Below, one piece after another: positions 53,499 to 62,538 of a DNA stretch of 64,000 bases. Source of the stretch: Bradyrhizobium jicamae (lineage in GTDB: Bacteria; Pseudomonadota; Alphaproteobacteria; Rhizobiales; Xanthobacteraceae); contig NZ_JAFCJX010000012.1 of assembly GCF_018130695.1 (NCBI RefSeq), forward strand, positions 62,001 through 126,000. The letters are read 5' to 3'. Made by a program: the position numbers and the translations under genes. The first letter of the stretch is position 1. Each line of letters starts with the position of its first letter. The notes under the pieces were generated by a model. The model ran no database searches. It worked only from the letters and a program-made list of their open reading frames with translations, and was not told where the DNA came from.

Positions 53499-54908
53499 TC
53501 AGACCGAATGGGTGTCGATCGTTCGAGGCCGAGCTGGACCTTTAGCCGGATAGCCGCTCAGAGATTCGATCCATCTTGTTGCGGAGATCAGCACGACGAA
53601 AGTCGTAATCCACGCCATGCGGGCGCCATAACGATCATGCGGACCCGAGATCACGCCGCAAATGAACGCATTGCCGAGCAATGCGAATGTTGCGGTCCCT
53701 GCAAGCAGAGTGAGACCATCAAACGTCCGCCGACAAAGCCCGCGACCGAACAGCGCCATGGTCAGCAAAATCGATGCAAGTGCCACCGGCACGTGAACCC
53801 GGTTGATCGCGGTGAAGTCGAGCTGTGAATGCTGCTGGCGCGCGGCGCGCATGGGCTTTACCTGCGCCGGGATGTAACGCTCGATGATGCCGTAAGTATG
53901 CGGAATCCAGACATTAGAGCCTTCGCCAGTCCCGACGAGCGCAAGCTGACGTGCGGTCGCGACCAGTGCGGTCTCGGCCTGCCGGGCTGGATACTCGGTA
54001 AGCGAATGCAGCACGATGAAGCCCATCTCGTCGTTCAGGCCTTTGAAGCGGCCAAGGGTGTCGAACATGCTTTTGCCCCATAAGAATTCGTCGGCCGTCG
54101 CGGGCAACTGATTGCGATAAGGGCAGAGTTTCAGCCGCAGGTGTGGGCAATGGTCCGTGAGATAGCGCGCGACGATGCCGTCTTGCATCATGCGACCGAA
54201 CGCGACGCCGAAGCCGCCGGGGGTCCAGGCCAGTTCTCCCGACAAGGCCAGATTCGCCGCGAGCAGCATTGCCGCGCCCGCGACGATCGTCAGGCTGCCG
54301 TGAATCAAGCCCATCAGTTGGATTCGACCACGCAGCAACGGGCGCGCGCTCCATCCAACGATACAAAGTCCCACAAGTACCCCAAGCGTTGCACTGTGTG
54401 TCGCGGCAGCAAAGGCAACGAAGGCAAACAGGCAACATCTTTCGACGGCGGAAACCTTGTCGTTGCACAGGACCAAGACGAACAGCGCCAGCACCGACAG
54501 CCCTGCGAAGATGTCAGTCAACAACATGCTTGCGATCCAAGGCAACGCGGTCGTCACGCTCAGTGCGAGGCCGATGGCTATCAGCCGTACAGGTTGGCCC
54601 ATGCCGAGCACGCGCAGCGTCAAGTGCAGGATCCACAGTGATGAAATGGCCTGGATTCCAAGGTTGATCCAGAAACTCGAGTCTTCACCAAAATGAAGGT
54701 AGAGGCCGAACACGGTTGAGCGGCTCGGCACGAGATAACCCTCATACCAACGGGCCAGGTAACCGCCCGTATCCCATTGGAGCAGCGGGTAGCCGTTCCA
54801 AAGAGCAGGGCCAAGTAGCATCAATGGAATTGAGACGGCGGCGATCCACACCCAGCGTGAACTGGCAACGTGTCCGCGTAGGACCTGCGTGTTGATGATC
54901 GCCCCCAT
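53499..54908 (-). CDS. Polytopic membrane protein of unknown function
   Basis: About 469 residues with roughly 10 membrane segments. A conserved-looking first loop has NGYPLLQWDTGGYLARWYEG and then PSRSTVFGLYL, resembling the extracellular loop of GT-C glycosyltransferases, although the catalytic Asp pattern is not certain. The start at 54908 drops a basic N-terminal extension. The gene stands alone. Confidence 0.72.
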   Translation of the reverse strand: MGAIINTQVLRGHVASSRWVWIAAVSIPLMLLGPALWNGYPLLQWDTGGYLARWYEGYLVPSRSTVFGLYLHFGEDSSFWINLGIQAISSLWILHLTLRVLGMGQPVRLIAIGLALSVTTALPWIASMLLTDIFAGLSVLALFVLVLCNDKVSAVERCCLFAFVAFAAATHSATLGVLVGLCIVGWSARPLLRGRIQLMGLIHGSLTIVAGAAMLLAANLALSGELAWTPGGFGVAFGRMMQDGIVARYLTDHCPHLRLKLCPYRNQLPATADEFLWGKSMFDTLGRFKGLNDEMGFIVLHSLTEYPARQAETALVATARQLALVGTGEGSNVWIPHTYGIIERYIPAQVKPMRAARQQHSQLDFTAINRVHVPVALASILLTMALFGRGLCRRTFDGLTLLAGTATFALLGNAFICGVISGPHDRYGARMAWITTFVVLISATRWIESLSGYPAKGPARPRTIDTHSV

Positions 54909-55233
54909 CCTGTTGTCGGGAACATGCCCGGAACCGTCACTGGAAGCAAGGAGGCGGCGGTGGCCCGCTTTCAACTATCGTCACTCGGGGGGCGGGCTGA
55001 CATCGAAATACATCGTGGTGCGATGCAAAAAATCAATCATAGTGCGATATATCTGGGCAATTCTGCTCGTTTCGCGGGCGCTCACGGTGGCGCGCGTGGA
55101 GGCAAGGCGGGAAATTGGCCTTTGCCGGGAGCAACGGTGCCCCGTTCGTGCGTTGGCATATTGGTTGCATCGAACTCATCAAGAGATGGTGGGCAATCGC
55201 GCCGTCGCGGCTTTCAGAACGGAGAGGGTATCG
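54909..55233. other. Spacer upstream of the FNT gene
   Basis: No gene supported. The frame of the transporter is open through it, but no protein features or family residues precede the ATG at 55234. No FNR-type box found. Divergent promoters probably lie here. Confidence 0.4.
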
Positions 55234-56073
55234 ATGTCCTATCTTGCGCCTTCGGAATTCGTGACCAAGATGGTGGACGCCGGTGAATCCAAAATCTTCA
55301 TGTCCGCCCGCGACACCGTGATCCGCGCCTATATGGCTGGTGCGATCCTCGCATTGGCCGCCTGGCTTGCCGTCACGATCAACGTGAACACGGGGCAGCC
55401 GTTGGTTGGGGCGCTTCTGTTTCCCGTCGGATTTTCCATGTTGTATCTGCTCGGATTCGACCTGCTGACGGGCGTGTTCGTTCTTGCCCCCCTCGCGCTG
55501 GTCGACAAGCGACCGGGAGTGACGCCTGGTGGCGTTTTGAGAAACTGGGGCTTGGTCTTCGTCGGAAACTTTGCCGGGGCGCTCACGGTGGCCTTCATGA
55601 TGGCATTCGTGACAACGTTCGGCTTTACGCAGGATCCCGACAAGGTCGGTATGACGATCGGAAACGTCGGAGAGACTCGAACGCTCGGTTACGCTGCACA
55701 CGGCGCGGCCGGGATGGCAACGCTGTTTATCCGTGGAATGCTGTGCAATTGGATGGTCTCGACCGGCGTCGTCGGCGCCATGATCTCGACATCGGTGCCG
55801 GGCAAGGTCATCGCGATGTGGATGCCGATTTTCCTGTTCTTTTACATGGTATTCGAGCATTCCGTCGTGAACATGTTCCTGTTTCCGTCCGGACTCATGC
55901 TCCACGCAAAGTTTTCAATCATGGACTATTTTGTCTGGAACGAGATTCCGACGGTCCTTGGCAATTTGGTGGGCGGCCTCGCATTCACGGGGCTTACCCT
56001 GTACGCCACGCATGTAAGGACCGCGCCGAAGCGTAGCGAAGCCGAACCGGTTGGGCGGCGCGCCGCAGCTTGA
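55234..56073 (+). CDS. Formate/nitrite transporter family protein
   Basis: A 279-residue membrane protein with six hydrophobic segments. It is of the FocA/NirC type: SEFVTKMVDAGESK start, ALLFPVGFSMLYLLGFDLLTG, LVFVGNFAGAL, GMLCNWMVSTG (re-entrant loop) and EHSVVNMFLFP. It moves small monovalent anions such as formate, nitrite or acetate. The choice cannot be made from sequence. GGAGAGG precedes the ATG. Confidence 0.92.
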   Translation: MSYLAPSEFVTKMVDAGESKIFMSARDTVIRAYMAGAILALAAWLAVTINVNTGQPLVGALLFPVGFSMLYLLGFDLLTGVFVLAPLALVDKRPGVTPGGVLRNWGLVFVGNFAGALTVAFMMAFVTTFGFTQDPDKVGMTIGNVGETRTLGYAAHGAAGMATLFIRGMLCNWMVSTGVVGAMISTSVPGKVIAMWMPIFLFFYMVFEHSVVNMFLFPSGLMLHAKFSIMDYFVWNEIPTVLGNLVGGLAFTGLTLYATHVRTAPKRSEAEPVGRRAAA

Positions 56074-56077
56074 TCGC

Positions 56078-56091
56078 GAACGTAAACGTAC
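56078..56091. promoter_or_regulatory. Degenerate copy of the 14-bp motif
   Basis: GAACGTAAACGTAC, read in reverse, matches the GTACKSTAVCGTAC consensus at 11 of 14 positions, 119 bases ahead of the PDZ-protein start. Weaker than the other three copies. Confidence 0.25.
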
Positions 56092-56210
56092 CGTGGCGCG
56101 GTAGTTCAAGCGGCAAATGTTAGGATCGGTCGAGTGGCCGTAGGTTTGGAGCACGCGGGACAGACTATTGAATGTGAAGCGGCAATGCCGGCCGCGACGG
56201 ATCAGGTCGC

Positions 56211-56687
56211 ATGAAGCGAGCGGGTCGAGTTATCGTGCTGCTGTCTATCGCAATCGTTGCAATGTCCTGGCCGACGATGCTGCGAGCCCAGACCGCTGCC
56301 CGAGTGGGAATCGTCGTGTCCGAACTGACTGAAGCTGAAGGCCATCTTCTCGGCCTGCCGGATCGTGGATTGTTCGTCGTCGATGTCAGGAGCGGCACCT
56401 CGGCGGCGAGGGCAGGAATTCATGCAAGGGATGTAATTTTTGAATTCGATGGCGGTCCAATCCATGGGGTCGACGATTTCATATGCCGGGTTGCCCGCAA
56501 GCAGCCTGGCGACTCCGTTAGTTTCCAGATACTTCGAAGCCTTACGCCTCTGGCGATCACGGTTAGCCTCGGTGCTTGGTCCCAAGAGTCTGCGCCGTCC
56601 CGAGGTTTGGCTGCGGGATGCGGGGTAGTCGATGCTTGGCCGGACGTGAAGCTCGTCTCAAGTGATCGACGGCGTGACGCTACTTGA
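56211..56687 (+). CDS. Exported PDZ-domain protein
   Basis: A 158-residue protein. A signal peptide (MKRAGRVIVLLSIAIVAMSW, cleaved near residue 26) is followed by one PDZ domain (about 45-120) with RGLFVVDVRSGTSAARAGIH and DVIFEFDGGPIHG. There is no protease domain. It could be a periplasmic adaptor or a truncated DegP-like protein. It overlaps the upstream end of a MarR-like frame. Confidence 0.78.
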   Translation: MKRAGRVIVLLSIAIVAMSWPTMLRAQTAARVGIVVSELTEAEGHLLGLPDRGLFVVDVRSGTSAARAGIHARDVIFEFDGGPIHGVDDFICRVARKQPGDSVSFQILRSLTPLAITVSLGAWSQESAPSRGLAAGCGVVDAWPDVKLVSSDRRRDAT

Positions 56688-56746
56688 CTTTGATAACCCG
56701 GAGGTCAAGTTGGACGGAGCTTGGTCTAGGATTTGGCGCGCCATAC

Positions 56747-57220
56747 ATGCTTCGATCGAAGCAAGATAAAAAGTCTCGCACCGCTATCGGCCCACGGAAG
56801 AAGAGAGTGGCGCGGTCGAGTGGAAATACCGTTGACTACAAGGCGCTCGCGGAATTTCGACTACAACTCCGGCGTTTCCTGGCGTTCAGCGAGGCAAACA
56901 CCCGCAAGAACAAGTTAACGTCTCAACAATATCAGGCGCTGCTTACGATAAAGGGCTTGTCCAGGTCGGATTATCATATGTCCGTTGGCCAACTGGCGGA
57001 TTTCTTGCTGGTCAAGAACCACACCGCGGTCGGTCTGGTAGATCGGATGGCGAAGATCGGTTTGTTGAAGCGCTTTCGGGATAGTGGAGACGGCAGACGG
57101 ATTCTTGTCATGCTCACGCACAAGGGTGAGCAGCAGTTGTCCAGCGTTGCTGAGCTTAACTGGGCGGAGCTTCGCTCTCGCCGGCTTGCGCTCGCAAAGA
57201 TATTCAAGTCCTTCTCCTGA
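56747..57220 (+). CDS. MarR-family transcriptional regulator
   Basis: A 157-residue protein. A basic N-terminus precedes the winged helix (about 50-130) with LTSQQYQALLTIKGL, SVGQLADFLLVKNHTAVGLV and GDGRRILVMLTHKG, the MarR wing. The start may be 56684 or 56747; I prefer 56747, since the family fold needs nothing before it. Possibly controls FNT or the NrtA-like gene next to it. Confidence 0.85.
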   Translation: MLRSKQDKKSRTAIGPRKKRVARSSGNTVDYKALAEFRLQLRRFLAFSEANTRKNKLTSQQYQALLTIKGLSRSDYHMSVGQLADFLLVKNHTAVGLVDRMAKIGLLKRFRDSGDGRRILVMLTHKGEQQLSSVAELNWAELRSRRLALAKIFKSFS

Positions 57221-57471
57221 GCGTGCTGCCGGCTGCCTTTCTGTTGAACGAGGAGCGTCGCGGACGAGCACCGCAATTGACGCTCTTCGAGTCTCATGTT
57301 GGCTCGAATCTTGAATGGCTCTTTGCGACGCCATCGCCGCCGTCACCTTAAGAATCTGGGTCGAGACACCATCGTGTGCATCGCTGTGCGCGATGCCCGA
57401 GTTCGTTCGAAAGTCGGATCACCAGAGCTGCGGAAAGCGACAGTCATCATTCACAAAGGAGCACCTTACTA

Positions 57472-58776
57472 ATGACGAGATCGAGGGGAACAGCCAGGAC
57501 GTTTACGCGACGCCAAACTCTGCAAGGTGGAGCGGCCGCCCTGATTGCTGCCGTCAAATCGAGCTTTCCCGCAGGAGCTTTCGCAGAAGGCGCTGGACCC
57601 GAAACAAAAGCGGCCAAATTGGGATTCATTGCCCTGACCGATGCGGCGCCGCTCTTCGTTGCCAAGGAAAAGGGTTTGTTTGCGAAGTATGGAATGCCCG
57701 ACGTTGAAGTCGAGAAGCAGGCCTCGTGGGGCACGACGCGGGACAATCTTGTTTTGGGATCACAAGGAAACGGTATCGATGGCGCTCATATCCTCACGCC
57801 GATGCCGTATTTGATGACCGCCGGGCTCGTGACCCAAAACAACGTGCCAACACCCGTGCAGATTCTCGCCAGGCTTGATCTGAATTGCCAAGGCATTTCG
57901 GTGGCGAATGAATATGCCGACCTGAAGATCGGGCTCGACGCTACGCCGCTACAGGCTGCCTTGGCCAAGAAGAAGGCCGCCGGCAAGTCAGTCAAGGCGG
58001 CCATGACATTTCCCGGCGGAACGCATGACCTCTGGATCCGATACTGGATGGCGGCGGCCGGAATCGATCCTGACAAGGACATCGAGACGATCGTGGTGCC
58101 GCCGCCGCAGATGGTCGCCAACATGAAGGTGGGCACCATGGATTGCCTATGCGTGGGCGAGCCGTGGAACGAGCAATTGATCCATCAACAAGCCGGCTAC
58201 TCCGCGTTGACGACGGGTGAGATATGGAAGGACCATCCGGAAAAGGTTCTTGGCATGCGGGCTGAATGGGTCGAGAAGAATCCACGAGCCGCCAAGGCGT
58301 TGCTGATGGCGGTCCTGGAAGCGCTGCAATGGTGTGACAAGAACGAAAATAAAGACGAACTGGCGGTCATCAGCGCCAAACGGCAATGGATGAACGTCCC
58401 CGTCGCGGACATCGGTGAGCGTATCAAGGGCAACTTCGACTACGGAAACGGTCGAGTCGAAAAAAGCAGTCCGTTGTTGATGAAGTTTTGGCGAGACCAT
58501 GCTTCGTACCCATTCCAGAGCCACGATCTCTGGTTCCTCATGGAAAACATCCGCTGGGGTAAAGTGCCTCAGAGTACGGACACCAAGGCCCTGATCGCGA
58601 AGGTCAACCGCGAGGATTTGTGGAGAGAGGCTGCGAAGGCATTAAACGTGTCCGCTTCAGACATTCCCGCGTCCACCTCGCGCGGCAAGGAAACGTTCTT
58701 CGACGGGAAGGTTTTCGATCCGGAGAATCCGAGCCTGTATTTGAGATCCCTGTCGATCAAACGTATCGATGCCTGA
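57472..58776 (+). CDS. NrtA/CmpA-type ABC substrate-binding protein (orphan)
   Basis: A 434-residue protein. A Tat signal (TFTRRQTLQGGAAAL) leads a NrtA-type fold. KLGFIALTDAAPLFVAKEKG, PMPYLMTAGLVTQNN, VVPPPQMVANMKVGTMDCLC and GEPWNEQLI are characteristic of nitrate, nitrite or bicarbonate binding members. AAAGGAG precedes the ATG. No permease or ATPase genes follow. Ligand most likely nitrate or bicarbonate, by family only. Confidence 0.9.
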   Translation: MTRSRGTARTFTRRQTLQGGAAALIAAVKSSFPAGAFAEGAGPETKAAKLGFIALTDAAPLFVAKEKGLFAKYGMPDVEVEKQASWGTTRDNLVLGSQGNGIDGAHILTPMPYLMTAGLVTQNNVPTPVQILARLDLNCQGISVANEYADLKIGLDATPLQAALAKKKAAGKSVKAAMTFPGGTHDLWIRYWMAAAGIDPDKDIETIVVPPPQMVANMKVGTMDCLCVGEPWNEQLIHQQAGYSALTTGEIWKDHPEKVLGMRAEWVEKNPRAAKALLMAVLEALQWCDKNENKDELAVISAKRQWMNVPVADIGERIKGNFDYGNGRVEKSSPLLMKFWRDHASYPFQSHDLWFLMENIRWGKVPQSTDTKALIAKVNREDLWREAAKALNVSASDIPASTSRGKETFFDGKVFDPENPSLYLRSLSIKRIDA

Positions 58777-59288
58777 CAGATCTCGATGACGAAACCTTGC
58801 TATGTCGCTCAATGTACCAATGGCGGGGCCGAAGCCACTAGTCCTTCGGTCCCACAGCAGATCGACAAGGCCACGCTGCGACGATCGGCTAATCGTTTCT
58901 ACGTCGCTTGTGTCGGTTGAGCGCTGCTGGAGCTAACGTCGGCCCAACGAAGCACCAGGACTTGGGTGCGTCGAAAGCGGTGCACCCATAGTCGCCCAGA
59001 TCGCGAGAGCAATTGCTGCAGCGGCCACGAAATAGGATATTGCGGCTGATTTGGTGGGCCGCATCGCTTGCGTCTCCAAGCAGAGGCTCTCGACAGTTGG
59101 CCGAGCGTAGCGAGCGGGCTGTATTCAGAAAAGATCAACTATCGGCGGATACGCGCGCCTCGGGCAACGTGCCAACAGCCAGGGCTACACAGAATTCCGA
59201 TCGACTGCCCGCTACGTCTCGCCGCATGGCAATCCGCCGCCGGCAAGCATAGAGCGAACTCACTATCTTAACATACCGGGGAAAGTCC
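58777..59288. other. Spacer before nhaD copy 2
   Basis: About 500 bases. Apart from a minus-strand 43-residue ORF (58933-59064), I see no gene or strong hairpin here. Confidence 0.4.
58933..59064 (-). CDS. Candidate 43-residue membrane protein
   Basis: MRPTKSAAISYFVAAAAIAL followed by AIWATMG and a polar tail: one membrane helix or an uncleaved signal. GGAG lies 10 bases before the ATG at 59064. Similar short alpha-helical proteins are common in rhizobia. Its coding potential rests on composition and the ribosome site alone. Confidence 0.45.
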   Translation of the reverse strand: MRPTKSAAISYFVAAAAIALAIWATMGAPLSTHPSPGASLGRR

Positions 59289-60566
59289 TTGGCCTTTGCG
59301 CTCGTTAGCGTTTTCGTAGTCTGCTATGCGGCTATCGCACTGGAACATTCGCTCAAGGTCAACAAGTCGGCCTCGGCCCTGCTTGGAGCCGGGCTGTTGT
59401 GGACGATCTACGCGCTGTCGACCGGCGATCACGACCGTCTCGGCGAGGAGTTGACTGAGACTGTTGCGACGACGGCCCGGATCGTCTTCTTCCTGATGGG
59501 GGCTATGACGATCGTTGAGGTGATCGACGCCCATGACGGCTTTGAAATCGTTACGTCGAAAATCCGGACGCGGAAGCTCGGCGCGTTGTTGTGGCTGATT
59601 GCTTGGATTACATTTTTTCTGAGCGCGATCCTGGACAATCTCACAACCACGATTGTGATGGTGTCGCTTCTCCAGAAGCTGCTCGACAGCGAAAAGGACC
59701 GGCTGTTCTTCGCCGGGATAGTCGTAGTTGCTGCAAATGCCGGCGGCGCTTGGTCGCCAATGGGCGACGTCACGACCACCATGCTTTGGATCGGTGGTCA
59801 GGTGACCGCCACGGGGATCGTTCAAGCGCTCTTCCCGGCATCTGTCGTCAACTTGCTGGTCCCACTCTGCATTGTGACCGTTGGACTCATCGGACGAACC
59901 TTCACCTCGCTTCCGGCGGAGAAGAAGTCTCCGACGCCGCCGGTCGAGCGGAACCTCATGTTCGCGCTCGGCTTGGGTATCCTCGTGCTCGTGCCTGCGT
60001 TCAAGCAGCTTACGCATCTGCCACCGTTCCTCGGTATCTTGTTGGGGCTTGGCATCCTTTGGCTCGCCGGGGAAATCCTGCATCGGGGCAAAGCGCCTGC
60101 TAACAAGGACAGGCTGACGGTCGCGCATGCGCTGACCAAGATCGACATGAGCTCGATCGTGTTCTTCATCGGTATTCTCTTTGCAGTCGCCACGCTGGAG
60201 CATGCAAAGCTGCTCGCTGCGTTGGCGGCCTGGCTCGAGCATACTGTCGGCCGGCAGGACGTCATCGTCGTCTTGCTCGGGCTGCTCAGCGCTATTGTCG
60301 ACAACGTTCCACTCGTTGCCGCGGCCATGGGTATGTACGGACTATCGCAGTTTCCCGTCGACAGCTTCCTCTGGGAATTCATCGCCTACTGCGCCGGCAC
60401 TGGCGGGTCGATTCTGATCATCGGTTCGGCGGCAGGGGTGGCTGCGATGGGCATTGAGAGGATCAATTTCGTCTGGTACCTGCGCAATATTGGCGGGCTG
60501 GCGCTGATTGGCTATCTGGCGGGCGCCGCTGTCTATGTCGCGCAATATTGGCTGCTTCACCTATGA
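59289..60566 (+). CDS. nhaD: Na+/H+ antiporter, NhaD family, copy 2
   Basis: A 425-residue antiporter strongly similar throughout to the copy at 42081, with ALEHSLKVNKSASALLGAG, LDNLTTTIVM, ANAGGAWSPMGDVTTTMLWI and DNVPLVAAAMGMYG. The start is TTG at 59289 with GGGGAAAG ahead. Charged loop residues differ from copy 1 mainly near residues 215-235. It likely has the same Na+/H+ exchange role, possibly with a different pH optimum. Confidence 0.93.
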   Translation: MAFALVSVFVVCYAAIALEHSLKVNKSASALLGAGLLWTIYALSTGDHDRLGEELTETVATTARIVFFLMGAMTIVEVIDAHDGFEIVTSKIRTRKLGALLWLIAWITFFLSAILDNLTTTIVMVSLLQKLLDSEKDRLFFAGIVVVAANAGGAWSPMGDVTTTMLWIGGQVTATGIVQALFPASVVNLLVPLCIVTVGLIGRTFTSLPAEKKSPTPPVERNLMFALGLGILVLVPAFKQLTHLPPFLGILLGLGILWLAGEILHRGKAPANKDRLTVAHALTKIDMSSIVFFIGILFAVATLEHAKLLAALAAWLEHTVGRQDVIVVLLGLLSAIVDNVPLVAAAMGMYGLSQFPVDSFLWEFIAYCAGTGGSILIIGSAAGVAAMGIERINFVWYLRNIGGLALIGYLAGAAVYVAQYWLLHL

Positions 60567-60615
60567 TCAGGCCACAAGTGCTGATCAACGGCCGGCGCGA
60601 GGAACGGAGCTATAG

Positions 60616-60849
60616 TTAGATTTCGCCGCTGTGGGTCGAGATCAGGCGGATGTGCGTACCCTCGTTGCCACTCGCGGTGAGGTGAGCTTGCGCTGCAAGA
60701 ATAAGCCGGTTCACGGAATGAGGATCGTACGCGGGATGCTTCCGGTTGAGGTGCAAGCTCGTTTCGATAATGATGACATCGTGGCTGCCCGCGGTACTGA
60801 TCTCCAACGAGTAAGATACGGCGGTGACACGGGGATGTAGGAAGGGCAT
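60616..60849 (-). CDS. Conserved-looking small protein
   Basis: A 77-residue protein. The ATG at 60849 has GGAG 8 bases before. VTAVSYSLEISTAGSHDVII and the tail with GTHIRLISTHSGEI show an alternating beta-like pattern. No family recognised; it could be a nucleic-acid or small-ligand binder. Convergent with nhaD copy 2. Confidence 0.5.
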   Translation of the reverse strand: MPFLHPRVTAVSYSLEISTAGSHDVIIIETSLHLNRKHPAYDPHSVNRLILAAQAHLTASGNEGTHIRLISTHSGEI

Positions 60850-60883
60850 CTTGATAAGCTCCGATCGCACCTTCGAGGGACCG

Positions 60884-61183
60884 TTATCGCTTGCAGATGA
60901 TACGTGTAACTTTGTACCCGCATCTGCCGCCAGCCGTCGTGATTTCGGGCGCTGGCACAACGGTGTACGTGCGGCATAGGGCTTTTGCAACGGCGTCGAT
61001 GTCGCCATCGCAACTCACGAAGTTTGTGTGGGCGGGGCAGGTGGCTTCTTGTTCACCCTCGCAAATCAACAGGTCAGAGGAATTTTGACCTAAATAATGT
61101 GTCGCCGCCCAGCCAACGAGCCAAAGAAGTCCAGAAAGAAGGAGGAGCAACGCAATCCATTTGACGTTCCAAAATGCTCTCAA
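60884..61183 (-). CDS. Membrane-anchored cysteine-rich small protein
   Basis: A 99-residue protein. One membrane segment (about 9-30) and a periplasmic part with six cysteines (about 41, 49, 58, 69, 88, 97), which suggests disulfides. No family recognised. It lies 34 bases upstream of the minus-strand gene ending at 60616. Confidence 0.6.
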   Translation of the reverse strand: MRAFWNVKWIALLLLLSGLLWLVGWAATHYLGQNSSDLLICEGEQEATCPAHTNFVSCDGDIDAVAKALCRTYTVVPAPEITTAGGRCGYKVTRIICKR

Positions 61184-61339
61184 TGTGACAGGCCTCGACT
61201 GGTCTAGCGGGTAGCGGGAGAAGCCCGATTTGGCGGGGGTTTCGTCCGGCGAGTTTAGTCGATCTTCGGGAGGCTGCGAATGTCCTATAACTTAAAGACC
61301 TTCTTTGACGGCGCGGGTACCGGTGACCTGGATGACGCA

Positions 61340-61728
61340 ATGACAATTGAACTCAAGATGCTTACGCCAAGCGCCGTGCTCGTGCCGATTCAAATCGTTC
61401 TGGCATAGCATGCGGGTAGCCTTCAGCTTGGCTATCGCTGGACGGCCAACTCACGGGACGAGACGCCGCCGTCGTTAACCGGCGTAGCAGGTCGGCTCGC
61501 CCTGCGTTGCGAAACTTCCTAGAGACCTTTCCATTCTTCGCGGCGGCGGTGATCACCGCCCGCATTGTCAACAGGCATGACTGGCTGACGGAACGGGGCG
61601 CTCAACTCTATTTTTTGGCGCGGATCGGATACGTGGCGCTTCATGCGCTTGGCGTTCCATTGGTGCGTTCGTTGATTTGGAACCTGGCGACGGCGGATAT
61701 CATCATGATTCTTTGGGCGCTTCTATAA
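61340..61728 (+). pseudogene. Broken MAPEG-family gene
   Basis: From the ATG at 61340 the frame reads MTIELKMLTPSAVL and so on, then a TAG at 61406, then in frame HAGSLQLGYRWTANSRDETP to TGVAGRL. After a frame change it continues LRNFLETFPFFAAAVITARI and ends at 61728. The order matches a MAPEG protein (a small four-helix membrane protein related to glutathione transferases). One nonsense and one frameshift show decay. Confidence 0.75.
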
Positions 61729-61745
61729 TGGTGCGCTCTTTCGGT

Positions 61746-62024
61746 TCATCGCGGCTTCGTGCGAAGCCGCACCCCTTCGCCCGTGCGGTCGCTCGCGAAG
61801 ATAAATTCGATGTCGCACTCCTCTTCAAGACATTTCCGCAGCTTCTTGAGCACGGCCTTGCGTCGGGGATCGTGCCGCTCGGACGACATGGTCGTCTCGA
61901 TCTTCGCGATCACCATCCGAGAGACGCCGGCATGCTGTGCTAGTTCTGTTTGACTCCATCCGATCAGTCCGCGTGCTGCGCGGAGCAGAGAGGGGGTCAG
62001 CGAGTGATCATCCATCTGTTCCAC
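61746..62024 (-). CDS. XRE-family helix-turn-helix regulator
   Basis: A 92-residue protein. The helix-turn-helix WSQTELAQHAGVSRMVIAKI (about 23-42) is followed by a C-terminal dimer-like part. It starts at a GTG (62024) or an ATG (62015). It is divergent from the HNH gene, and a perfect palindrome (62148-62170) lies between them, so it probably represses one or both promoters, as in phage control regions. Confidence 0.88.
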   Translation of the reverse strand: MEQMDDHSLTPSLLRAARGLIGWSQTELAQHAGVSRMVIAKIETTMSSERHDPRRKAVLKKLRKCLEEECDIEFIFASDRTGEGVRLRTKPR

Positions 62025-62147
62025 ATATTCTGTAAGAAGTAAATTCTGATAGTCCGGTTTAGATCGGATCCTGCCGGCTATAACGGAACGTGATGAGTAG
62101 TTAAAATTCTATATATTCGCTAACCCCGTCTTAAGGTTAACGAAAAG

Positions 62148-62170
62148 TTCATAGACATTTTGTCTATGAA
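62148..62170. promoter_or_regulatory. Perfect palindromic operator
   Basis: TTCATAGACA, 3 bases, TGTCTATGAA: 10 of 10 arm matches. It sits between the divergent XRE and HNH genes in an AT-rich promoter stretch with TATATT nearby. Best guess is the XRE binding site. Confidence 0.7.
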
Positions 62171-62224
62171 ATGGCCGAGGCTGTGCTACGGTCGTCGTCG
62201 GCAACTACCGGGGAGTACAGGCCG

Positions 62225-62536
62225 ATGACGGATTACGAAAAGCATCTTCAAAGCGCGGCGTGGCGGGAGATTCGCCAGCGTGCGCTCTCGGCCGCTGGCC
62301 ATCGCTGCCTGCTCTGCGCGTCGACCGAGGAACTCGAGGCGCACCATCGCACCTACGAGAACCTCGGCAACGAGCGCGAGGGCGACCTGACGGTGCTCTG
62401 CCGCGAGTGCCACGAGGTGGTGACGAGCATGCTGCGCGCGCGCCGTTACGCGAACCGGCCGGCGTCGTACGCCGACATCGTCCGCAGCATCGCCGAGGCG
62501 ACGCCGCTGTTCGATCCCACCGACGGCGAGGTCTGA
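62225..62536 (+). CDS. HNH-family protein
   Basis: A 103-residue protein. CLLC (about 25-28), EAHHRTYENLGNEREGDLTV and LCRECHEVV form the zinc-bound HNH fold of phage and mobile-element endonucleases. The ATG at 62225 has GGGGAG ahead; an ATG at 62171 is also in frame. It nicks or cuts DNA if active. It overlaps nothing and is followed after 2 bases by the next gene. Confidence 0.85.
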   Translation: MTDYEKHLQSAAWREIRQRALSAAGHRCLLCASTEELEAHHRTYENLGNEREGDLTVLCRECHEVVTSMLRARRYANRPASYADIVRSIAEATPLFDPTDGEV

Positions 62537-62538
62537 TC

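Noticed and set aside
55143..55233. FNR-type box ahead of the formate/nitrite transporter
   Set aside because: TTGCATCGAACTCATCAA was considered but the half-sites are imperfect and the spacing is 8 rather than 4.
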